NCBI GenBank assembly: GCA_009700815.1
Contig: WLLG01000001.1
Location: forward strand, 1-38,840
DNA length: 38,840 nucleotides
Reading direction: 5' to 3'
Origin: Actinomycetota bacterium
GTDB taxonomy: Bacteria; Actinomycetota; Acidimicrobiia; Acidimicrobiales; Microtrichaceae
Positions 32,712 to 38,840 of the stretch are shown here, in pieces (within the stretch, counting starts at the first letter, position 1; each line of letters opens with the position of its first letter). The translations under genes were made by a program, and so were the position numbers. The notes under the pieces were generated by a model. That model saw nothing but the letters and a program-made list of their open reading frames with translations, searched no databases and was not told the DNA's origin.

Positions 32712-33734
32712 TTAATTCTCGCTGTCGCCAACGGAGGCCGAACTCGAGGCTGATTGATTAGCCGACTGTGTGCTAGCCGAAGAGCCCTTCGTGCCTGTGC
32801 CTGCAGAGGAACTCTGTGTACCCGCCGCAGAACTCGATCCGCTTTTACCTTTCGAGGAACTTGCTGGCGAGATTCCGGCACACCCGGGCCCGCGACTCAC
32901 GGCTGCACGAGTGGGCTCTCGAACATCAAGGGTTTTCATGCATTCGCGTACCACTTGGTTCAGGACTGACTCCACGGCTAACAATTTCGCGGCCACGTCC
33001 TCGGGGGGACCAAAGAGGACCTCTGTTCCGTCCGTAAGTTCAAGGCTCAGTGCCCCTACCCGAGACAGCCGTGCACTGCCGATCTCAGATCGCAGCGATT
33101 CATCCATTGCCTCGAGCACTCCGATGGCCTGTGACACCTCGCTGCTCACCGAGGTTCCGATCAACCCCTCATCTGATTGGCTAGAAGGCGTCCCGGGTGG
33201 AGTTCCCTGCGCTAGTTGCATCGTGCCATCGAGTTCAAGCAGAAGCTGTCCGGCCCCAACTTTTTCTTCCCTCTGCAAAATACGACCAGTTGAAGAAACC
33301 AGTACCAAGTCCTGACCCGCGCGCACTACGGCTGCAGGCTGTTGCTCAGTAATTTTGAACAACAGGGTGTGGGGCCACTTGCGTTCAACATGCGCAGACG
33401 CAACCCATGGCATGTTCATGAGCGCAGAGCGTGCCGCGGGGAGGTCCACTGCAACGAGATGGTCGCCTATCGCAACCCCACTGCCTGCCACCACTGCGGT
33501 CTCTTCAAGCCGGCTCTGTCCCGAAACCGTGATTTTCTGCACAGCAAAGACCGGCGAGAGAACAAGGCCCACCGCTGCAGCTACTAGCAACACCACAGCA
33601 ACTAGAGCTATCTGCATGCGATGGCGTCTGCGGCGAGCTACAAGTTGCACCGTTCGTCGACGATCAACGATCCGCGGCTCTACCTGACTTGCAACAACCT
33701 TGGTAGATGAACGCACTGGGGTTGAGGTGCTCAT
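32712..33734 (-). CDS. ftsQ: Cell division protein FtsQ with Ser-rich C-terminal tail
   Basis: This 340-aa bitopic protein has a basic cytoplasmic N-terminus (RRRRHRMQ), one helix at about residues 42-64, a POTRA domain (VQKITVSGQSRLEETAVVAG onward) and an FtsQ beta domain ending near residue 270 (VRECMKTLDVREPTRAAVS). The last 60 residues are a Ser/Gly/Ala/Thr-rich tail outside the membrane, not typical of FtsQ. FtsQ links divisome assembly with septal wall synthesis. Its ATG overlaps the murB stop (ATGA). A 275-bp gap with its own promoter separates it from ftsZ. Confidence 0.92.
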   Translation of the reverse strand: MSTSTPVRSSTKVVASQVEPRIVDRRRTVQLVARRRRHRMQIALVAVVLLVAAAVGLVLSPVFAVQKITVSGQSRLEETAVVAGSGVAIGDHLVAVDLPAARSALMNMPWVASAHVERKWPHTLLFKITEQQPAAVVRAGQDLVLVSSTGRILQREEKVGAGQLLLELDGTMQLAQGTPPGTPSSQSDEGLIGTSVSSEVSQAIGVLEAMDESLRSEIGSARLSRVGALSLELTDGTEVLFGPPEDVAAKLLAVESVLNQVVRECMKTLDVREPTRAAVSRGPGCAGISPASSSKGKSGSSSAAGTQSSSAGTGTKGSSASTQSANQSASSSASVGDSEN

Positions 33735-34852
33735 AAAGCCTGCTCATAGGAGTCATCATCTAGCGAGGGGGTCGTTGTATTGGGCCAACGCAGGCGGCTG
33801 CGTTGTTCGTCAGTAAAGCCAAGCAAGACTGTTTCGGCCCGAAGCTGCACCCCGCTGTGCTTGCCAACCTGTGCGACTACTTGTGCCATAACTTCTAGGA
33901 CATCGTCGGCGGAACCAGCAGAGTCAGTCTGAATAAAATTCGAGTGTTTCGTCGAGACTTCAGCCGATCCAACTCGCAGCCCGCGACAATTCGCCGCCTC
34001 AATAAGTCGTCCGGCGGAATCCCCTGGGGGATTCCTAAAGACTGAACCGGCGTTATGTCCACCCGGTTGATGCTCGCGCCGCCAACTGACAATCTCTGCG
34101 AGTCTCTGCTCGCCAAGGGCTCGATCCCCACTTGCCAAGTGCAGTTCTGCGTGCAGCACAAGTTGTGTCGATCTGATGGAGCTGTGGCGATACCCCAACT
34201 CAAGTGCTGCTGTTGTCACCCACCTATTTTCACCCGTCTCAAGGTCTAGAACGTGGACCCCTGTGAGCGAAGCAGCCATGTCTGCACCGTGGCCGCCTGC
34301 GTTCATTCGGACGGCTCCACCAATCGAGCCAGGAACACCCACGGCCCACTCAAACCCCGTCAGTGCAGCAGCCACCGATTTGCGAGCCACGACGGGCAGA
34401 CTTGCCATTGCTCCAGCTCGGAGAATGTTCGAGCCCTGCTGATCTGGTTCGCCCAGTTTCGGTGGCTGTGACTCGTGCGACTCGGAAGCTTGCGAATCCA
34501 GAATCTCGATCCCGGCAAACCCATCCCCAAGTTGAAGCACTAAGCCAGGCAGACCGGCATCGGCTACCAACAAATTCGAGCCGCGGCCAATGACATGAAC
34601 TGACAACTCGGCCTGCGGAGCTTCTCCAACAAAGGCTCCAGCCTGTGCGAGTGCCTCAGCAATCCTGCTGAGTTCGGATTCGTCGTGGACAACCACGAAT
34701 CGGGCAGCTGCCCCACCTACCCGGTAGGTACACAGCGCACCTAGAGGCTCATCTACGCGTAAGCGGTCACCCAAGAATGCCAACGCGGAATCAAACGGGT
34801 GCGCAGAATCAAACGGGTTCGCAGAGTCTGCAGGCCTATGAGGGGTGGTCAT
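33731..34852 (-). CDS. murB: UDP-N-acetylenolpyruvylglucosamine reductase (MurB)
   Basis: This 373-aa FAD enzyme makes UDP-MurNAc from UDP-GlcNAc-enolpyruvate. The FAD domain shows CTYRVGGAA, GRGSNLLVADAG and GGAVRMNAGGHG; the catalytic Ser lies in AGSVFRNPPGDSAGRLIEAA. The type I organisation is clear. Residues 11-23 are two copies of Pro-Phe-Asp-Ser-Ala-X from an 18-bp duplication. Between murC and ftsQ, with 4-bp ATGA overlaps on both sides, it is part of a tightly coupled operon; murB in this place is common in actinobacteria. Confidence 0.95.
   Translation of the reverse strand: MTTPHRPADSANPFDSAHPFDSALAFLGDRLRVDEPLGALCTYRVGGAAARFVVVHDESELSRIAEALAQAGAFVGEAPQAELSVHVIGRGSNLLVADAGLPGLVLQLGDGFAGIEILDSQASESHESQPPKLGEPDQQGSNILRAGAMASLPVVARKSVAAALTGFEWAVGVPGSIGGAVRMNAGGHGADMAASLTGVHVLDLETGENRWVTTAALELGYRHSSIRSTQLVLHAELHLASGDRALGEQRLAEIVSWRREHQPGGHNAGSVFRNPPGDSAGRLIEAANCRGLRVGSAEVSTKHSNFIQTDSAGSADDVLEVMAQVVAQVGKHSGVQLRAETVLLGFTDEQRSRLRWPNTTTPSLDDDSYEQAL
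34789..34824 (-). repeat. 18-bp in-frame duplication in MurB N-terminus
   Basis: Two adjacent 18-bp units AATCAAACGGGTGCGCAG and AATCAAACGGGTTCGCAG (34789-34806, 34807-34824). They encode a doubled six-residue unit before the MurB FAD domain. Confidence 0.9.
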
Positions 34853-36258
34853 GGTTCTGGCCTGGCCTGTAGAAGCGGCAGAAGCAGATCAGCGAGCGTT
34901 GTAACGCTGCCAGCGCCGATACTCAAACACAAGTCGCCAGCGGAAAGCTCAACACCCAAATACGTGGCAGCTTCAGAGAGGTCAGAGCACCAGACCACCT
35001 GAGCCTCAGGGTGGGCTTCTCTGATGGCATCGAATAACAACCTGCCCGTTACTCCTTCTCGCGGTTCTTCTCCTGCGGCGTAGATATCTGTCAGCACCAA
35101 CAAATCGGCCTGCGTGAAGGCATCGGCGAACTCTTGCCAGAGCGCCTGGGTGCGCGAGTAGCGATGCGGTTGAAAGACTGCAACCACGCGGTTCCAGTCT
35201 CCGCTTCGACCAGCAGCTAATGCCGCGCGCACCTCTGTGGGCAGGTGTGCATAGTCATCAACGAACTGCACGCCCGCCGCGGTACCTCGCTGTTCAAATC
35301 TTCGAGACACTCCGGTGTAGCCGCGCAGGCCCTCCACTGCTGCATCAATCGGGTAGCCAAGTTCGCCGACGAGCGCTAAAGCACCTGCAGCATTCGTTGC
35401 GTTATGGAGCCCCGGAACACCCAGACGGACATCAACGAACTGCTCGGACTCGGGAAGACTCAGGCTAAAGCTGCAACTCTGAGAACCCAACTGCAGGTTC
35501 ATCATGCGGTAGGTGGCCTCGGGTGAGGTTCCGTAACTGACTGCGCCACAGGAGGCGCCGAGTTTGGCAGCTTCGGGGTCATCAGCGCAGACCACTCGTG
35601 GGCCGTTTGTCTGGGTCAAGAATCTGTTGAACCCATCGAGCAGTTCCTCCCAGCCTCCCCAGAATTCAAGGTGGTCAGGCTCAATATTTGTGATCAGTGC
35701 CGCCGCCCTCGGACCGGCTAAAAAGCTTCCGTCACTCTCATCAGCCTCCAGCACAAAATGCTGACCCGGCCGATAGGCCGCAGCCGCCCCAAGAGAGGTC
35801 ACTTCTGCCCCGATCAAAAAACTCGGATCGGCACCCGCCCCAAGAAGCGCCACTGCCAGCATCGAAGATGTCGTGGTCTTACCATGCGTTCCGGAGACCG
35901 AAATGAACGGCTGTGTCTGCGCAAACGCAGGCAGGAAACCGCTTCGGCGAAGGATGGGTATTCCAAGTCGCTGCGCTTCGAGGAGTTCAACGTTGTCAGC
36001 GTCGACAGCAGTCGATACCACCAAGAATTCGCTCTGCAGAACATGCGCAGCATCGTGGCCAATCCAGGTTCGAACACCTAGATCGCTGAGCCGTTGGAGT
36101 GCCTCGCTTTGCACCCGATCCGACCCGCTCACCTGATGGCCTTGCTGCACCAGAATGGTAGCTAAGGCAGACATGCCAGCCCCTCCTGCGGCAACCACAT
36201 GGATACGCCGGGGGTAGCTCAAATCAGGCAGGCTCGGGGTGTGCTCCTTGGTTGTCAC
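34849..36258 (-). CDS. murC: UDP-N-acetylmuramate--L-alanine ligase (MurC)
   Basis: This 469-aa ligase adds L-Ala to UDP-MurNAc. The N-terminal Rossmann motif is HVVAAGGAGMSALA, the ATP P-loop SGTHGKTTTSSM, followed by LEADESDGSFL and the central NIEPDHLEFW; the third domain has VVAVFQPHRYSRT. The GTG at 36258 is preferred because it overlaps the murG stop (GTGA); an ATG at 36288 would overlap by 34 bp. It overlaps murB by 4 bp. The sequence contains no fused D-Ala ligase domain. Confidence 0.96.
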   Translation of the reverse strand: MTTKEHTPSLPDLSYPRRIHVVAAGGAGMSALATILVQQGHQVSGSDRVQSEALQRLSDLGVRTWIGHDAAHVLQSEFLVVSTAVDADNVELLEAQRLGIPILRRSGFLPAFAQTQPFISVSGTHGKTTTSSMLAVALLGAGADPSFLIGAEVTSLGAAAAYRPGQHFVLEADESDGSFLAGPRAAALITNIEPDHLEFWGGWEELLDGFNRFLTQTNGPRVVCADDPEAAKLGASCGAVSYGTSPEATYRMMNLQLGSQSCSFSLSLPESEQFVDVRLGVPGLHNATNAAGALALVGELGYPIDAAVEGLRGYTGVSRRFEQRGTAAGVQFVDDYAHLPTEVRAALAAGRSGDWNRVVAVFQPHRYSRTQALWQEFADAFTQADLLVLTDIYAAGEEPREGVTGRLLFDAIREAHPEAQVVWCSDLSEAATYLGVELSAGDLCLSIGAGSVTTLADLLLPLLQARPEP

Positions 36259-37412
36259 GGCTGGGTTCCCTTGCGAGGACGGGCCCATGTCTCGAGAAGG
36301 TCCGCTACTCGATCTGCTGCCTCGGGGTGCGCCAAGGTGCCGGCTGCTCTGCCCATCTCTGCCAACTTGCTCGTTCCGCTATTGGCTGCCATCAATGCAT
36401 CCGTTTCGAGCACCAAGCGATCTGCATCAAACTCTGCATCGGCCACCATCACTGCCGCTCCGGCGGCCATCAGCGGCTGAGCATTTGCTGTCTGATGATC
36501 ACGTGTTGCAATCGGTAACGGCACCAGAATCGAACCGAGACCAACCACTGCGAGTTCAGCAACAGTCGTGCCACCCGACCTACAAATAGCAAGGTCTGCA
36601 GCAGCTAAGACAAGGTCCATGCGGTCCTCGTAGCGCACGCTCTGATAGATGAGGTCAGCTGGCTCAAGCTCTGGGCGGAGATCAAAATCACGTGCGCCAA
36701 TCACATGATGAATGGCGAGATCAGACCGGTCCGACCACTTTTTGACAGCGCCATAGACAGCCTCGTTCAGTCGGCGAGAACCAAGAGAACCGGCAAAAGC
36801 AACAATCACAGTCCTATCGGTTGGAAGTCCTAGCGTCACCCGCGCAGCGCGCTGCTGACGGTCCGCGCCTACTTGCAGCATTTCCTCACGCACGGGGTTT
36901 CCGGTCACTACTGCCCGAGGCAGATCGGTTTCTTTAAATGGAACGGCACAAGCTTTGGCCCACCGTGCTACTAGACGATTTGAAGCCCCGGCCCTGGCAT
37001 TTTGATCGGCGACTATCAGCGGCACTCGCCAAAGAATCGCTGCTAGAGAACAAGCAACGCTTGCAAACCCGCCGAGGGCTAACACGACTGCGGGGCGCCG
37101 CTTTCGGATCAAAAAGATTGACTGCATCACTGCCTGAGTAATGCCCCAAATCGCAGCAATATTTTCGAGCGTTAACTTGCGTTGGATGCCACGTCCTGGC
37201 AGCAGCGTGATTTCAAATCCGGACTCGGGCACCAGTGATGCCTCGATACCACGCTCGGCACCCACGAAATGCAGCGAGTCGGGTGCATGGCCTCGCTCAA
37301 CGAGTGCCTTAGCTACGGCAATCCCAGGAACAACATGGCCCGCAGTTCCACCGCCAGCAATCACTGCCCAAGTAGGCCTCGCAGATGCAGAGGAGTTGGC
37401 CGAACCTGCCAT
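36255..37412 (-). CDS. murG: Lipid II synthase MurG (GlcNAc transferase)
   Basis: This 385-aa GT-B glycosyltransferase adds GlcNAc to lipid I on the inner face of the membrane. Motifs are AGGGTAGHVVPGIAVA near the start, LGGFASVACSLAA, DQNARAGASNRL, and the UDP-GlcNAc site RSGGTTVAELAVVG with LPIATRDHQTANA. The ATG at 37412 is chosen because its A is the last base of the ftsW stop (TAATG); an upstream ATG at 37460 would lie inside ftsW. Confidence 0.96.
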   Translation of the reverse strand: MAGSANSSASARPTWAVIAGGGTAGHVVPGIAVAKALVERGHAPDSLHFVGAERGIEASLVPESGFEITLLPGRGIQRKLTLENIAAIWGITQAVMQSIFLIRKRRPAVVLALGGFASVACSLAAILWRVPLIVADQNARAGASNRLVARWAKACAVPFKETDLPRAVVTGNPVREEMLQVGADRQQRAARVTLGLPTDRTVIVAFAGSLGSRRLNEAVYGAVKKWSDRSDLAIHHVIGARDFDLRPELEPADLIYQSVRYEDRMDLVLAAADLAICRSGGTTVAELAVVGLGSILVPLPIATRDHQTANAQPLMAAGAAVMVADAEFDADRLVLETDALMAANSGTSKLAEMGRAAGTLAHPEAADRVADLLETWARPRKGTQP

Positions 37413-38692
37413 TAACTGTCCCGAGCTACAGAAACCATCACACCCACCGAGAGCATGCACATCATCAGTGAGGACCCCCCATAAGAGACGAACGGCAACG
37501 TAATACCTTTCGTTGGCAATGCACCTACGGTGACCATGATATTGATCATTGCCTGCACGCCAATCCAGGTAGTGATTCCAATGGCCACGAGCCGCCCAAA
37601 TTGGCTCCGACTACGCAGTGCAATCCTGATTCCCGCAAACATGAATACAACAAATGCCCCGAGGACTAACAAGCTGCCCAATAGGCCCAGCTCCTCACCG
37701 ATGATGGCAAGAATGAAGTCCGTGTCCGCCTCGGGCAGGTACCCCCACTTTGCCCTGGAGTTTCCCGGCCCGCTACCGAACAGCCCACCCGAGGCAAACC
37801 CGATTTGCGACTGGAGCAGTTGATACCCGCCGGTGGTCTCGTGGCCGGAAGGGTTGAAATATGCGGCGATTCTCTGCACACGGAATCCACCAAATACCAG
37901 AATCACCAGCGCAGCTGCAGAGGCTGCGGCTGCTGCGATTCCTCCCACTTGTCGAAGGGGCGCTCCGGCTAGGAACAACATGACAATCACGATCACGCCG
38001 AGCAGCAGGGTGGTTCCTAGGTCATCGCCGAGCAGCACCATCAATGCCAACGCTCCGGTAACGGCAAAGATCGGGTGGAGCAGTTCCCGCGATCCGATCT
38101 CTCTGCTTCGCTTGTCCAAGAGTCGCGCCAACCACAGGATCAACGCGAGCTTGGCAAAGTCAGAAGGCTGTACCTGAAATGCCTCCGTGCCCAGCCATCG
38201 CGTTGCACCATTTTTGGTCAGGGCAAATGGAAGATGGGGCCCACCAACAGCGCCAAGCGCAATATCGAGCGCCAGAATCGCTTGCAGGCCGAGAGCGACC
38301 AAGATCATCACGGGGGCAATTCGGTCACGCCAGAACGTAAGGGGAATTCTCGACGCAACTACCCCTAAGGCCAGGCCAAGCACCATCCAAACCAACTGAC
38401 GAACCCCAGTACTCCAGTTGGGATTGTCCTTCTGTACCGAAGCTACTGAAGAGGCCGAATACACCATGACAATGCCGAGCAGACACAGCAGGCCCGTCGC
38501 TCCTAACAACAGATGCTCTGGCTTTGGACCAACCTGAACGACCTCGACCTCTACAGCACGCAACTTGCGTCCCGAGGATGCCCCTGAGCGCGTTCGACTC
38601 GAAGTCCGCGATCCTGAAGTCCGCGATCCTGAAGTCCGCGATCCGGAAGTCCGCGATCCTGTAGTCCGCGATCCGGAAGTCCGCTGGCTCAC
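37412..38692 (-). CDS. ftsW: Peptidoglycan glycosyltransferase FtsW with repeat N-terminus
   Basis: This 426-aa SEDS protein polymerises septal glycan strands from lipid II. About ten membrane helices are visible; conserved pieces are GATRWLGTEAFQVQPSDFAK, GDDLGTTLL, AKWGYLPEADTDFILAIIGE and the C-terminal ALPTKGITLPFVSYGGSS. The PEADTDFI form favours FtsW over RodA. Residues 5-35 are repeated Thr-Ser-Gly-Ser-Arg units, a basic cytoplasmic extension. The GTG at 38692 is chosen since it overlaps the mraY stop (GTGA). murD is not between mraY and ftsW. Confidence 0.95.
   Translation of the reverse strand: MSQRTSGSRTTGSRTSGSRTSGSRTSGSRTSSRTRSGASSGRKLRAVEVEVVQVGPKPEHLLLGATGLLCLLGIVMVYSASSVASVQKDNPNWSTGVRQLVWMVLGLALGVVASRIPLTFWRDRIAPVMILVALGLQAILALDIALGAVGGPHLPFALTKNGATRWLGTEAFQVQPSDFAKLALILWLARLLDKRSREIGSRELLHPIFAVTGALALMVLLGDDLGTTLLLGVIVIVMLFLAGAPLRQVGGIAAAAASAAALVILVFGGFRVQRIAAYFNPSGHETTGGYQLLQSQIGFASGGLFGSGPGNSRAKWGYLPEADTDFILAIIGEELGLLGSLLVLGAFVVFMFAGIRIALRSRSQFGRLVAIGITTWIGVQAMINIMVTVGALPTKGITLPFVSYGGSSLMMCMLSVGVMVSVARDS
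38601..38690 (-). repeat. Six 15-bp repeats encoding the FtsW N-terminus
   Basis: Six in-frame 15-bp units based on GAAGTCCGCGATCCT (38601-38615 through 38676-38690, the last partial). They encode the (Thr-Ser-Gly-Ser-Arg)n extension and run right up to the start codon and the mraY stop. Confidence 0.95.
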
Positions 38693-38840
38693 CCCAGACC
38701 TCCGGAGCGAATGAACTCCCGATAGAACAGCCCTAGGCCGAGCGCTGTGCATGCAGCCGTCAGCATCCAAAAACGCACGATCACCGTGGTCTCTGGCCAG
38801 CCAACCAGTTCGAAGTGATGATGGATTGGTGCCATCCGGA
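38689..38840 (-). CDS. mraY: Phospho-MurNAc-pentapeptide transferase (MraY), C-terminal end
   Basis: The last 49 codons and stop of a gene that continues past the window edge. On the minus strand the frame reads MAPIHHHFELVGWPETTVI and then VRFWM with a final hydrophobic helix, ending RSGGLG and TGA. The HHHFE segment is the diagnostic C-terminal active-site loop of MraY, which makes lipid I. Its stop overlaps the ftsW GTG (GTGA), so the two are coupled. Confidence 0.92.
   Translation of the reverse strand, partial: RMAPIHHHFELVGWPETTVIVRFWMLTAACTALGLGLFYREFIRSGGLG

Noticed and set aside
36060..36085. A tRNA-like GGTTCGAACACC stretch
   Set aside because: It lies within the conserved murC coding sequence and no cloverleaf arms surround it.

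Overview
The window is a gene-dense stretch of an actinobacterial (Actinomycetota) chromosome. The main evidence is gene content and order: mraY-ftsW-murG-murC-murB-ftsQ-ftsZ-pgeF-yggS-sepF-yggT-divIVA-(TraR/DksA)-lspA-rluD with no ftsA, plus a Bpa-type proteasome activator, a menaquinone cluster and many GTG starts. Base composition looks moderate (mid-50s % GC by eye, not counted). Short gaps, frequent 1-4 bp overlaps and many apparently leaderless genes suggest a compact genome, perhaps of a free-living aquatic actinobacterium; that lifestyle is inference only.

Layout. (1) 1-9184: the end of a FadD-type acyl-CoA synthetase, then menaquinone biosynthesis: menG/ubiE and menF (+), menD with a following alpha/beta hydrolase (-), menH (+), menA and a PH-like membrane protein (-), menE (+). 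menB and menC are not in the window. (2) 9200-18474: accessory metabolism: a two-domain VOC protein, an SDR, a Gfo/Idh/MocA dehydrogenase, a small unknown protein, a DUF255/thioredoxin-like protein, an RND/MMPL exporter, a nitroreductase and an unknown protein. (3) 18586-25631: dnaE, the proteasome activator bpa, an alkaline-phosphatase-superfamily protein, an Rrf2 regulator and rluD. (4) 25624-38840: lspA, a lysine/alanine-rich TraR/DksA protein, divIVA, yggT, sepF, yggS, pgeF, ftsZ, ftsQ, murB, murC, murG, ftsW and the 3' end of mraY, all on the minus strand. This is the division and cell-wall cluster. mraY joins ftsW directly, so murD, which normally lies between them, is missing from this position.

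I see no CRISPR array, phage, transposon, tRNA or rRNA. Three window-wide patterns are the most unusual content. First, short tandem arrays (8-18 bp units, mostly 14-17 bp) sit at gene borders: intergenic arrays after menF, the RND gene and yggS and before menG and yggT, and in-frame arrays at the N-termini of MenD, Bpa, MurB, FtsW and the TraR protein and the C-terminus of LspA. Second, a TANNNT -10 hexamer lies 6-8 nt upstream of the start codon in eight genes, which implies leaderless mRNAs. Third, cell-division and regulatory proteins carry odd appendages or lost motifs: a TraR/DksA protein with three of four zinc cysteines gone, a long acidic DivIVA tail, a Ser-rich FtsQ tail and a variant Bpa C-terminus.
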